A stretch of 54,821 nt of DNA from positions 1 through 54,821 of the forward strand of contig DASZXJ010000137.1 in NCBI GenBank assembly GCA_035545895.1, read 5' to 3'. The position numbers and the translations under genes were made by a program. Source of the DNA: DASZXJ01 sp035545895. Its GTDB lineage: Bacteria; Planctomycetota; Phycisphaerae; Tepidisphaerales; Tepidisphaeraceae. The notes under the pieces were generated by a model, which was given only the letters and a program-made list of their open reading frames with translations, was not told the origin of the DNA and ran no database searches. This document shows positions 23,911-32,966 of the stretch, piece after piece. Within the stretch, counting starts at the first letter, position 1, and every line of letters begins with the position of its first letter.

Positions 23911-24884
23911 CGCTCAACAGCTGCCGAAGAAAAATCCCGAAGTCGAAGAACTGGCTCGCCATACCTGTAGCCCTGCCAGATACCGACCGGATATCGCGGC
24001 ATCATCATCTCCTTACCATCGAGGTGCTTGTCCTGTTCGTGAGAGTGAACCGCGATCTGAAACGTAAGGTTTGAAGTTTCAATCACAAGCATCATGTACG
24101 GCATTGCAGCAGCATGATCCCTTCTGCGGAACAACATCACTCGGCCCGGTGTGTCGGGCGGAGGCCCGGGAGTGAGCGCGATGAGACACGCGGCGGGCTT
24201 CTGCGGCGGCGGTCGAATTGCGTGATCTAGCTCTCGAATCCACGCGATCGTGTCGCGGAAGTTCGATATTTCCGACTCCGGAAGCACGGAGAGCCCGCAC
24301 TTCACAAAGCACTTGAACGCCGCGAGCGGTATGAAGGGCTGCGTCCGCAGCTTGCATTGGATCTCGTGCCGTTCCTCGTCGATAGAGACAATTCCGTCTT
24401 CAACATGGAAGCCGAATTCAAACCTTTCTCCTTTCACTTCCATCCGGGATCGTTTCGAATCGGATCGAAACTTCGGGCTTCCATCTTTCCCTCTGAGTTG
24501 AAGCGCGACGCGAGTTCCAAGCGTAAATTTCGACAAGTGATCCTCGACGACTTTGCTAAAAAGGTCATTGCATCCGTCACACTCGTAATAACTGATGAGA
24601 GACTGGTTGCCGAGGAATTCCGGGATGGCGTGAGCTTCCTTGCGAAAGGTCGTTTGCAAGGCATCCCGGCCGCAGAATCGGCATTTACGCGGATCTCGGA
24701 CGCCGAGGTACTGCTTTCGTCCAGTTGCAAGTTCGTACGAGACGGCGAGTTCGTAGCTCCGTTGCAAGATCATCACACGGCGAGCCGTGAGCCAGTCGGC
24801 GACGGCATGGCCATCACCGCCTCCCCTCTGTTGCCAGAGGTCGTACGCGACGGGCCGAATTGTTTCATCAGAGATATCGCCCAC
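23811..24884 (-). CDS. HNH endonuclease-like protein, probably with a spurious C-terminus
   Basis: The 357-codon frame starts with a DUF2934-like segment (DETIRPVAYDLWQQRGGGDG). Next comes an HNH-type zinc-binding core, KCRFCGRDALQTTFRKEAHA IPEFLGN (C68, C71, H85) with ECDGCNDLF (C102, C105). A domain of about 200 residues without a recognised fold follows. The last 33 codons overlap the SWIM remnant in another frame and look like read-through, so the natural end was probably lost. HNH proteins of this kind nick or cut DNA and are frequent in mobile and defence regions. Start ATG 24884. Confidence 0.6.
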   Translation of the reverse strand: MGDISDETIRPVAYDLWQQRGGGDGHAVADWLTARRVMILQRSYELAVSYELATGRKQYLGVRDPRKCRFCGRDALQTTFRKEAHAIPEFLGNQSLISYYECDGCNDLFSKVVEDHLSKFTLGTRVALQLRGKDGSPKFRSDSKRSRMEVKGERFEFGFHVEDGIVSIDEERHEIQCKLRTQPFIPLAAFKCFVKCGLSVLPESEISNFRDTIAWIRELDHAIRPPPQKPAACLIALTPGPPPDTPGRVMLFRRRDHAAAMPYMMLVIETSNLTFQIAVHSHEQDKHLDGKEMMMPRYPVGIWQGYRYGEPVLRLRDFSSAAVERCRSCLTRSPNRASCRRRSYSSPLMQSFKMTTT

Positions 24885-25133
24885 AGAGTCTCTCCGTGCT
24901 CAAAGTCCAATTTCCGGACAAGCATACCGGAACCGAGGGTAGAAGCATTCTTGGCTCCTTATATCTGCCGTCTTCGGCCGTCGTCGTCGGGTCTCGCCCC
25001 GTGACGGCGGAGCCGCTTGGACCCGATGACGGCGACCGAAGATGGCTCATCGCTCAGCGTCATTTATCTCCGTCCCCCTCTGCCGGATTGGTCCCGAGTC
25101 TGAGGGTCTCAGGGTTCAACGGAGGTGTGCGCA
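24885..25133. other. Divergent intergenic region
   Basis: This 249-bp gap separates the minus-strand HNH gene from the plus-strand gene at 25134 and should hold both promoters. I see no long coding frame and no strong palindrome. GGAGG lies at its right end as the ribosome binding site for the ATG at 25134. Confidence 0.4.
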
Positions 25134-25498
25134 TGAGCAATGAGGATGATGTCACTGAGAAGTTCGGTCTTATCTGCCTGGCTGTCTGGAACATGATGGA
25201 TGAGGAAGGTCTATCGGTTGAGGACGCCCTCAAGGCGGTCCGAACAATGCTGATTCCGCATAGCAAGTCCCGCGTCGTGTCCGATGGCATTGAGCGACTT
25301 GAAAGGGCCGGCGACGAAGCGGAACTCTCTCGGCTACTGGTCGATGAGTCGAGCCGCGTCTCCCGTATGCTCCACCCGAGCGAATCGTCGCCCAAGCCAA
25401 TCGTAATCAAAATTGACCGTTACAAAGCGACGCTTGAGAAGGCATTTGCGGGAGGCGTCGCCGCGATCGTAACCCGCTCAGCACCGCGAGCGGGGTGA
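25134..25498 (+). CDS. Hypothetical 121-residue protein
   Basis: I do not recognise this protein. It is helical and acidic in its first 80 residues (EKFGLICLAVWNMMDEEGLS, VEDALKAVRTML) and more basic toward the end. GGAGG sits seven bases before ATG 25134, which decides the start. The stop codon overlaps the GTG of the next gene (GTGA), so it is coupled to the E2-like fragment and probably belongs to the same original system. Confidence 0.55.
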
Positions 25499-26013
25499 GT
25501 GTGCCAGAAGAGTTTCTTGATGTCGGTGGAATTATCCTTACGCCGGAGACGCTCGCGATTCCGCGGGCCAAAGAGACGGCGTCGGTGCTCTCCCGTGGAA
25601 TTCTTGAGTACGCGACTCTCATTGAGTGCCGCCGTCGCGGCGAAGGTAAAGAAGAGGTTCTCGTTGTCGAAGTGGGCGTGCAGACGCCTCAGCTTAAGAC
25701 CTACGATATTCGGCCGACAGAGCGCGTAGCTCTGGTCTTCCGGAAAGATGACGGGCGACCGGATGTTTTGTCGCTCCGTCCTGATTTCCCGCAAGCACCG
25801 CATCTAAACCTCACCCTTTCTGAATATCCGAAGAGCCGTAAACGAACATGTTACCCATGTTTGCCTTGTTTTGCCATTTTGGGGGTACACTTGGGGGTCC
25901 ATTTTCGTGAGCGTCGTACTCATTCAACAGGCACCGAGCATCGTCAGCCTCCCAGTAGGGTCATGTCAAAAACGTACCTTCAAAATACTCGTGCCAACAA
26001 TCTAGCCGGCTGA
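25495..26013 (+). pseudogene. E2/ThiF-associated N-terminal domain, truncated
   Basis: From GTG 25495 the frame reads LDVGGIILTPETLAIPRAKE... TERVALVFRKDDGRPDVLSL RPDFPQAPHLNLTLSEYPKS. This resembles, from memory, the first domain of large proteins linked to bacterial ubiquitin-like E1/E2/JAB systems, where PHLNL...P is followed by a conserved CLY motif. Here the resemblance ends near 25840 and the remaining codons are low-quality and overlap the GH3 gene. It is therefore probably the stump of a longer gene, cut where the biosynthetic cluster begins. The family call is tentative. Confidence 0.42.
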
Positions 26014-27427
26014 GCGCGACGGGTTTGATATCGCCTAGGCGATGCCCTTGTGCGGTGAGCCGCTTCATGATGGCGGCGTTGGGGTCTTTGTTGATTTTGA
26101 AGAGGCGAGGTGCTGCAAGCTGACCGAGATCACGACAGTACGCATAGTTTAGATTCTCTCGCAGCATCTGGTCGAGATGGTGCCCGATACTTTGTCCGGC
26201 ATTGCCTTGCACGTAAAGAATGTACGCATTCTGCTCCGGCGCGAGCATCGCAAACGCACCGCTGAGGTGCTGTTCGATGCGCAGGCGCTCAATTACCCGA
26301 GCGACGAATGCATCGCTCAGCTTCTCCCCGAATAGGTCAGAAATGTTTCCGGCCTTGCCCACAAATCGGATTGACGGGGTTTTGTCTATCGCGCCATTAA
26401 CTTGGATGACATCATTGAGCTTGTATCGCCATAAGCCACCGCCCGTGGTCACCACTAGCTCATATTCGCGTCCCTCCACCAATTCATGCGCCAAGTACAC
26501 CTTGCCAGATTCGTCGACGAATTCCAGAAAGTGAGAGGTGATGGCCAGGGGATGTTTGCGCCGGAAGGGAATGGAGATGATTGCTTCAGTGGCGATGAGG
26601 CCCTTCGGTTGGATTCGGACTCCTGTGAATCTTTGCGACAGTTCCCGCGCCGCCAGAGCTGCCTGACCATCCGCCCAGCAACTGATCAACCGCAAGCGCG
26701 GCCACAGATCGCGTGGAGCATGAGACTGGCCAGCCAGTAGGAGTGTGAGAAATGAGGGATGCCATATAGAGATCAGCCGTAAGTCTCGATGCCGCTGAAG
26801 ATGCGCCAGTGTTGAGCGGCGGAACTCTTCGATGTCAGTGGCGTGCCGAACGCCAGGCGGAACCGCCATCACCCAATCCACGAGGCGCCGGCGAATTCCC
26901 CCGAGATATTCGCTGTCCTGCTCGAACCCGATCGGAACCGCAGATTCTTCCGATGTGTCGGACTTCATGACCGGACTGATCGACCAGTATGCCGAACCCG
27001 TGATCAACCGAGGATCGGAGTTGAACAAATCGACCATCCAAGGACCGATGGCGCGATTGAACTCCGCTTGCAATCCCGTGGTATATGGAATGAGTTTTTG
27101 CGCGTTAGTCGTTCCGCTCGTCGTGGCCAAGCGAATCACCCGGTCTGGCGCCAGCACTTTATTCTCGCCGCGACGAATTCGATCGATCCAAGGCTCCAAC
27201 TCCGCGTAATCGCGAATCGGCACGCGGGAGGCAAAGTCGCGGTAATCGCAGATGCCCGCGAAGGCATGATGGCGGCCGAATTGAGTTTCGGCTGAACGTC
27301 GAATCAATCGATGCAGAATCGATCGCTGGGCCAGGTGTGGCTGGGCCAATGCACGGCGGAACGACCACCATGCCGGCAGGCAGCTCAGCCACCATGCGCC
27401 GTTGGCGATCGTGGCTTGGGCGCTCAT
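25961..27427 (-). CDS. GH3 family acyl-acid amido synthetase-like enzyme
   Basis: The 488-residue protein matches the GH3 branch of the adenylate-forming superfamily: VIRLATTSGTTNAQKLIPYT (the P-loop-like SGTT motif near residue 108), YWSISPV, and a C-terminal lid with VVTTGGGLWRYKLNDVIQV. GH3 enzymes activate a carboxylic acid with ATP and join it to an amine or amino acid. Substrates of the bacterial members are mostly unknown. It is the last gene of a five-gene leftward operon and overlaps the preceding GNAT-like gene by four bases, so it may attach an acyl product to an amine. Confidence 0.85.
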   Translation of the reverse strand: MSAQATIANGAWWLSCLPAWWSFRRALAQPHLAQRSILHRLIRRSAETQFGRHHAFAGICDYRDFASRVPIRDYAELEPWIDRIRRGENKVLAPDRVIRLATTSGTTNAQKLIPYTTGLQAEFNRAIGPWMVDLFNSDPRLITGSAYWSISPVMKSDTSEESAVPIGFEQDSEYLGGIRRRLVDWVMAVPPGVRHATDIEEFRRSTLAHLQRHRDLRLISIWHPSFLTLLLAGQSHAPRDLWPRLRLISCWADGQAALAARELSQRFTGVRIQPKGLIATEAIISIPFRRKHPLAITSHFLEFVDESGKVYLAHELVEGREYELVVTTGGGLWRYKLNDVIQVNGAIDKTPSIRFVGKAGNISDLFGEKLSDAFVARVIERLRIEQHLSGAFAMLAPEQNAYILYVQGNAGQSIGHHLDQMLRENLNYAYCRDLGQLAAPRLFKINKDPNAAIMKRLTAQGHRLGDIKPVALSRLDCWHEYFEGTFLT

Positions 27428-28128
27428 CGACAGGCTCCATTTACAACGCGCCGGCCCGCCGGTGTCAGGTTTTCCGGAGACAGATCGGCGATACAGACGA
27501 GTTCATCGCCCTGGACGAATCCCGGATTCTGCTGGATGAAGAATTCGACATCCGGATCATCACGTCGCCCTTCCGGGACTACGCTGAACTGCGGGCGGAG
27601 TCTCTGAGGATTCTCGAATCGAACGATTCCCCGTTCAGGGCAAAACTGCGGTCCGAATCGTTGTGAGGCAAGGTCGCTAAGCATCCGATGCCATGCCGGT
27701 GGCGTCACGGCGGCCGCACGTGGATAAAACTCGCTCCAGAAGACCGGCAAGAGTCGATACGTCCGAAATCCAGACGTCAACAGTAACCAAATCAACCTGC
27801 CATCGGGATAAGCCTCACGAAGACCGTACACGGACCTGATCCATGTGCGCGGGAACGCCATGGACCCCCAAGCGGCGGGAGAGACAATCGTATCGCCGGA
27901 ACAGATGACATTGATTCGCTCTTTGGCGACGGTGGCTTGATATGCCAGGATGGTCGAGAAGCCGAACAGTTGTTTCGCCTCTTCGATGAGGACGACCCAG
28001 TTCTTCTCCCTAAGGTCGCGATCAAATTGGTCTCGCGTCACCCCCTCGAAATGGGCATCCAGCAGCGCGAACATCGCGTCACGCTCAGCAGAAACAAGGT
28101 CGATCTGTCGAACCAGCCGTCCGGTCAT
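27424..28128 (-). CDS. GNAT-like protein of the lipid/natural-product cluster
   Basis: The 234-residue protein begins MTGRLVRQIDLVSAERDAMF and has the size and segment pattern of a degenerate acyltransferase: NWVVLIEEAKQLFGFSTILA, a strand-rich middle (RLIWLLLTSGFRTYRLLP), and a variable tail. I cannot point to a clear acetyl-CoA P-loop, so the GNAT assignment is weak. ATGA-type overlaps couple it to the genes on both sides (radical SAM/GNAT upstream, GH3 downstream). Confidence 0.5.
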   Translation of the reverse strand: MTGRLVRQIDLVSAERDAMFALLDAHFEGVTRDQFDRDLREKNWVVLIEEAKQLFGFSTILAYQATVAKERINVICSGDTIVSPAAWGSMAFPRTWIRSVYGLREAYPDGRLIWLLLTSGFRTYRLLPVFWSEFYPRAAAVTPPAWHRMLSDLASQRFGPQFCPERGIVRFENPQRLRPQFSVVPEGRRDDPDVEFFIQQNPGFVQGDELVCIADLSPENLTPAGRRVVNGACR

Positions 28129-29204
28129 AGCAAAGCAACCTCGGGATACATCAGCCGCTCGTCCGGCGGATCGACGGCTTGGGGATCGTCGGTCCAGTGA
28201 ACCATATACAACCGCGTATGATACACGCGGGCGCGCAGCCGACTCTTAATCCATTTTAATCTCGGGTCGCGCACATCCAGACCAAATGCCATTAGTTCAA
28301 TTCCCATGGAGTGCGCGGTGGCACTGAGCAGTTCAAATAACTCCTCCACCAGTTCCGGCCGGCCGACTGCCGAAGAGAGATGCGACACAAATGCCTGCGA
28401 GATGACGTCGCCGATTTGTGGCAGCATGACGCGTCCGGTGACGCGCGCAAATAGGTTATACAAGGGTCGAAACGCCGCCATGGAAGTTGAATACCCACTG
28501 ACCACGGCTTGCTTAAACGACCGCTGGTCCCAGAGTGCGGCGCAACCGATGATCTGTCGTTCGTCATTCCGAAGACAATGGAACTCGAATTGACGCTTCA
28601 TTTCCTTTTCCGTCCAGTGCGGGGCAAATTGGAATTGGTGCATCGACTGCTCCAGATGCGAGAAGATCTCATGTTGATCGCAGACTGGCTCGCGGCTGGA
28701 ACTGCCATTGCGCGACGTTCGCACCAAAGCGGTGGCCAAGTCGCCGACATGTCGGTAGGTGGGCATGCCGGGCAGGCCTCGCTCAAGTATGCTAATTGCC
28801 CGCTGATTGTCTGCAGCAATGCTCGTCAAGTAGAACGGAACGTTCAACGAGGGATGAAGTTTCCGCACGAATCGATATCCACGTCGAAGGATATCGAAGC
28901 GGCCCCAGCACGATCGGTCGAGTCGCAAGCTGCCGAGATAGCCAATGCGCATGACCTTGCCATTGTAAAAACGCTCTCGAACGGAAACACTCCCCATAGC
29001 GACGATGTCATCGCCGCGCAGCGCGATGATTGTATGATGCTCAGGTCCTTCGATTCCTGCGGCGCGGAAATAGCTTGGTTCGCGCCGGAGCGAAAGTCTG
29101 ATTTGTCCCTCCATGGGGCATTCGCGGAGCAGTTTTCGGATCGCCGCATCGTGCGAAGCCTCCGCAAGGACAAAGTGGACATCGCTGGTGTGCAAAGAAT
29201 TCAC
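28125..29204 (-). CDS. GNAT family N-acyltransferase-like protein
   Basis: The 359-residue protein has a GNAT-like N-terminal half: DVHFVLAEASHDAAIRKLLR, the strand pair DDIVAMGSVSVRERFYNGK, and IGYLGSLRLDRSCWGRFDIL, where the pyrophosphate loop should lie, then FYLTSIAADNQRAISILERG. The second half may be a diverged repeat. Its substrate is unknown; acyl transfer onto an amine fits the GH3 gene nearby. It overlaps both neighbours by four bases. Confidence 0.6.
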   Translation of the reverse strand: MNSLHTSDVHFVLAEASHDAAIRKLLRECPMEGQIRLSLRREPSYFRAAGIEGPEHHTIIALRGDDIVAMGSVSVRERFYNGKVMRIGYLGSLRLDRSCWGRFDILRRGYRFVRKLHPSLNVPFYLTSIAADNQRAISILERGLPGMPTYRHVGDLATALVRTSRNGSSSREPVCDQHEIFSHLEQSMHQFQFAPHWTEKEMKRQFEFHCLRNDERQIIGCAALWDQRSFKQAVVSGYSTSMAAFRPLYNLFARVTGRVMLPQIGDVISQAFVSHLSSAVGRPELVEELFELLSATAHSMGIELMAFGLDVRDPRLKWIKSRLRARVYHTRLYMVHWTDDPQAVDPPDERLMYPEVALL

Positions 29205-30556
29205 CCCGCCCGGAGAAGCTCGCCTTGGAACGCCATATCCCCCAGCGGATAGTGATCACGCGAGTTGACGTCGCTTCTGTGCAACGCATTGATGAGATAG
29301 AAGTTCCGCCACATGAACCAGTCACTGCGGTTTACGGCGTCGAGCCCGCGACAGAAAATGCTGGATAGAGAATAGAATTGTCGCCGCGCGCTCAAACACG
29401 AAAGCCGCAGCGCCTCCGGTTCCATTAACGCTGGCTTAAAGGGAATCTGGTTGTAGCTGTAGCGATCATCCATCCACCAAGCGTCATAGAGCATCCGACC
29501 CTGCCTCTTGAGCCGATCATATAGCGGCGTGCCTGGAAATGGGGTGAGATGATTAAACGCCGCGATATAGAACGAATGCTCGCGTGCGAACTCCACGGCT
29601 GCGTCAAAACTCTCGGGCGTGTCGTGATCGTATCCGAAGATAAACGTTCCATAGACGCGGATGTCATGCCGCCGCAGATTCTCCATCGCCTTGGTAAATC
29701 CGCCCTGCATCGTATTGAAGGATTTGTTCATCTCCTTCAGGTTCTTGGGGTCCAGGCTCTCAAAGCCAATCAGTACCCCTTTGCATCCGCTTCGCCCGAG
29801 CAATTCCAGGAATTCTTCATCGTGCGCGGCATTAATGCTGGATTGGCTGACCCATCGGATATTGCACGGAATCAGCGCTCGGAACAGTTCCTTGGCCTGT
29901 TCGATGTTCGACGTGATGTTGTCGTCGACGAAGAAGAAGAGCTTTCGTCGCGACTTGATAGCTTGCACCTCCTCGATGATGCGATCGATGGGCCTGCGGG
30001 TTTGGGTCGCATTGAAGATGGTCTGGACCGCGCAGAATTCACACTTGAAATGGCAACCGCGTCCTGCCTCCACGAGGCCAATCGGAAGATACCGTTTGCC
30101 CTGGAAGATCGAACGATTTGGCTTGAGTCCCGCCAGCGATGGCCGTTCGGTTGAACGATAGAACTTCTGAAGCTTCCCATGCCGAGCATCATCAACGACC
30201 GCCGGCCACAGTAGTTCCGCCTCGCCCACAACGACCGTCTCGGCGAAGCGGGCAACTTCATCCGGTACCAGCGTCGCGTGAAACCCGCCCATTGCGACAG
30301 GCACTCCACGCTTTCGATATTCAGTCGCGATTTGATACGAGCGTTTGGCGGTGTACGTCTCGACACTGATAGCAACAAGGTCGGTTGGCTCGTCGAAAGG
30401 AATCTGCTCCATTCGATCGTCGTAGAATGCGACCTGGACATCCGCCGGGGTTAATCCAGCAAGCGTGGCGGCAGGAAGCGGCTCCATCTGCCAGGTACGA
30501 ATGTACTTCTGCCCTGGTCGTCGGCCTATGCATGGATGGATGAGCGTGACTTTCAT
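29201..30556 (-). CDS. Radical SAM protein with N-terminal B12-binding-like domain (A)
   Basis: The 451-residue protein is of the COG1032 type. Residues 1-140 form a cobalamin-binding-like Rossmann domain (MKVTLIHPCIG... VAISVETYTAKRSYQIATEY, MGGFHATLVPDE), but without the DxHxxG cobalamin-ligand motif. The radical SAM core carries GRGCHFKCEFC with C168, C172 and C175 for the 4Fe-4S cluster. A C-terminal helical region follows. Relatives methylate or couple unactivated carbons, for example in hopanoids and tetraether lipids. It overlaps the second radical SAM gene, so the two are made together. Confidence 0.85.
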   Translation of the reverse strand: MKVTLIHPCIGRRPGQKYIRTWQMEPLPAATLAGLTPADVQVAFYDDRMEQIPFDEPTDLVAISVETYTAKRSYQIATEYRKRGVPVAMGGFHATLVPDEVARFAETVVVGEAELLWPAVVDDARHGKLQKFYRSTERPSLAGLKPNRSIFQGKRYLPIGLVEAGRGCHFKCEFCAVQTIFNATQTRRPIDRIIEEVQAIKSRRKLFFFVDDNITSNIEQAKELFRALIPCNIRWVSQSSINAAHDEEFLELLGRSGCKGVLIGFESLDPKNLKEMNKSFNTMQGGFTKAMENLRRHDIRVYGTFIFGYDHDTPESFDAAVEFAREHSFYIAAFNHLTPFPGTPLYDRLKRQGRMLYDAWWMDDRYSYNQIPFKPALMEPEALRLSCLSARRQFYSLSSIFCRGLDAVNRSDWFMWRNFYLINALHRSDVNSRDHYPLGDMAFQGELLRAG

Positions 30557-31953
30557 CGTCCCCCGGCCGACACGGTCAGGGCGACCACCTCACGGGGATT
30601 CCTCTCGGCGTTGCTTCGCGCCTGGCCGATCATCCAGTCGCAGTTATAGAAACGGTTGAGCCGATTCGCGTAGAACCTGTATCCAAGATTCGTCCCTACT
30701 CTGACGGCCCACGGTGCCGGCGAATGCGCAATACGCCGGGAAATCGACTTCAGGCTATATGCATGTTTCCAGGCCGCCTCAGTCCCTGCTTGAAGCTCAT
30801 TCATCGACATCTTGAGCGGCCGAAATACCGCATGTTGGCCATCGTACAGTTCCCAGTTTTTCGTCAAGAGCCTCCCCTCAGTCTCAAGACGCTTGTAGAG
30901 CCCCGTGTTGGGGAACGGGGTGACGATCGCGAACCGGGGCAGGTCAATCTTCGCCTCCACGGCAAACTCGGCCGTCTTAAGGAAGATGTCGGGTTCGTCA
31001 TGATCGAGTCCGAAAACGAAACAACCCTGAAGCGTGATCCCATGTTGATGGAGCAGTTCGACCAGTCGCACATATTGATCTGGAGAGTTGAAACCCTTGC
31101 GGCTCAATCGCAGGTTATCCGGTGAGATCGATTCTAATCCCATGAGCAGGCCGCGGCATCCACTTCGCGCCGCCAGTTCGAGCAGCGGTTGGTCTTGTCC
31201 GAGAAGGACTGTCGAGAGGCCATACCATTGCACTCCGAGAGGCGTCAGCGCCGTAAACAACCTCATAGCATACTCGCGGTCTGCAATCAGGTTCAGATCC
31301 ACGAAGATCAGCTTTTTTGCGCCGTGGCGGCGAATGTCCTCAATGATGTCTTGAATTGGCTTTTGATAGGGCTTGCGTCCCCATGCGGACGGAACGACGC
31401 AGAAATCGCAATTGTGAACGCATCCGCGTGTTGCCTCGAAGACATTGTTCGTCAGATACCGCTTCGAGGGAAGCAGCTCGCGCCGGGGAAACGGACGGTC
31501 GGAAAGGTCCAAGTCGGGGGATTGGTCATACCTCGGTTTCATCTGCCCCCGACAGAAATCGCGAAGCAATTGCGGCCAGGTGTCTTCGGCATAGCCGACA
31601 ACAACCGCGTCGGCATGCGGTTGGGCGTCATCGGGAATGAGCGTCACATGAGGCCCGCCTAGAACAACCGTAATTCCCCGCGAACGAAATCGCTTTGCCA
31701 GCTCATACGCACGTGGAGCCGTGCCGGTGATGACGGTCAGGCCCACAAGGTCCACGTCCATGTTCTCTGGAACATCACCGATTCCTTCATCAATGAGCTG
31801 TAGATCAGTATCTATATCCGGTGGAATCAGGGCTGCGAGGGTCGTCAGAGTCAGCGGCTGATAGCGGAGCGATTTGCGGAAAATGCCACCGCGATGCCGA
31901 TAGAGCGGCCCCTTTGGCGAGATCAGAGCAATTCGAATCCTACTCGACGGCAT
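30553..31953 (-). CDS. Radical SAM protein with N-terminal B12-binding-like domain (B)
   Basis: The 466-residue product from ATG 31953 is a distant paralogue of the next gene. It starts MPSSRIRIALISPKGPLYRH, has VTVITG-like Rossmann segments and LGGPHVTLIPDD, and the cluster motif TRGCVHNCDFC with C178, C182 and C185. The frame extends to 32049, but upstream residues are not conserved. The canonical DxHxxG motif is absent here too. It is the first gene of the leftward operon and diverges from the desaturase gene with a gap of about 56 bp, which must hold both promoters. Confidence 0.85.
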   Translation of the reverse strand: MPSSRIRIALISPKGPLYRHRGGIFRKSLRYQPLTLTTLAALIPPDIDTDLQLIDEGIGDVPENMDVDLVGLTVITGTAPRAYELAKRFRSRGITVVLGGPHVTLIPDDAQPHADAVVVGYAEDTWPQLLRDFCRGQMKPRYDQSPDLDLSDRPFPRRELLPSKRYLTNNVFEATRGCVHNCDFCVVPSAWGRKPYQKPIQDIIEDIRRHGAKKLIFVDLNLIADREYAMRLFTALTPLGVQWYGLSTVLLGQDQPLLELAARSGCRGLLMGLESISPDNLRLSRKGFNSPDQYVRLVELLHQHGITLQGCFVFGLDHDEPDIFLKTAEFAVEAKIDLPRFAIVTPFPNTGLYKRLETEGRLLTKNWELYDGQHAVFRPLKMSMNELQAGTEAAWKHAYSLKSISRRIAHSPAPWAVRVGTNLGYRFYANRLNRFYNCDWMIGQARSNAERNPREVVALTVSAGGR

Positions 31954-32009
31954 CCGATGAGTGTAACACCATGCCCCGGCGCGATACACTGTCGGATGGA
32001 GTCCAGTCG

Positions 32010-32966
32010 ATGGAACGAAACCAATCCGATTCGCAGGCCGAGATCCCAAATGGTTGGAATATGGGAATCATTGCCGCGCAACTGCTTGCGTTCGTTGGCT
32101 GCCTTATCGCCGCATCACGAGCATCAACAGCGTGGCAAATCGCGGCGTTGTCCCTCGTATTTGGAGTAATCATGAACTCGGTCTACTCCATCATCCACGA
32201 GGCTGAGCATGCCATGCTCTTTAGCAACTCGAGGCTGAACGAGGCCGCCGGCGTGGTCATGGCGCTGCTGTTTCCCGCGCCGTTTCACCTGTTGCGCCAG
32301 GGCCATATCGGGCATCATATGCGAAATCGGTCCGACGATGAAGCATTCGATTTGTACTTTGAAGGCGACAGCGTGATCTGGAAATGGCTGGTGTGGATCG
32401 GAATCCTAACCGGGCTGTATTACCTGCTTGTCGTCACCAGCAACGTGCTGGCCGTTGTGGCGCCCTTTGTTTTTGACCGAAAGCATTTCAAGGTGGAGCG
32501 GCATGTGGTGGTCGATCGCGCTTCAGTGGCATTCCTTGAATCGTTCAATCCGAGGTATCTGCGATGGATCTGGCTGGAAGGATTTTTGGCAATTTTGGTA
32601 CACATCGGTATTGTTTGGGGTCTGGGCTTTCCCGTCATGCGTTATATCATTCTCTACGCGACTTTCGGCTTCATGTGGTCGGCGATGCAGTATGTTCATC
32701 ACTACGCCACGGAGCGACATGTGACACGCGGTGCCCGAAATCTTTTCCTGTTCAGGCCGATCGATGCGATCTGGTTGAACCATAACTGGCATCGCACGCA
32801 CCACGAACACCCCACGATGCCTTGGATTTATCTGCCCGCCATCGCCCGCGACAATCAACAGACTCATCGGGGTTTCCTCCCATTGGCGTATCTAAGAATG
32901 TGGCATGGCCCAAGGAAGACGGGGGAGCATGTTCAAAACAAGTATGCAGGGCGAATCATTCAGTGA
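32010..32966 (+). CDS. Fatty acid desaturase
   Basis: The 318-residue membrane protein has the three histidine boxes of the membrane desaturase/hydroxylase family: HEAEH (63-67), HIGHH (99-103) and HNWHRTHHEHP (258-268), set among four to six membrane segments. They bind the di-iron centre that abstracts hydrogen from acyl chains. I chose ATG 32010; ATG 31971 is possible but would leave only 17 bp to the divergent gene. It is coupled to the PAP2 gene by an overlap and probably modifies an acyl chain of the cluster product. Confidence 0.85.
   Translation: MERNQSDSQAEIPNGWNMGIIAAQLLAFVGCLIAASRASTAWQIAALSLVFGVIMNSVYSIIHEAEHAMLFSNSRLNEAAGVVMALLFPAPFHLLRQGHIGHHMRNRSDDEAFDLYFEGDSVIWKWLVWIGILTGLYYLLVVTSNVLAVVAPFVFDRKHFKVERHVVVDRASVAFLESFNPRYLRWIWLEGFLAILVHIGIVWGLGFPVMRYIILYATFGFMWSAMQYVHHYATERHVTRGARNLFLFRPIDAIWLNHNWHRTHHEHPTMPWIYLPAIARDNQQTHRGFLPLAYLRMWHGPRKTGEHVQNKYAGRIIQ

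Noticed and set aside
29201..31953. Firm call of cobalamin-dependent methyltransferases
   Set aside because: The N-terminal domains have the B12-binding shape but lack DxHxxG, so cobalamin use is not shown.
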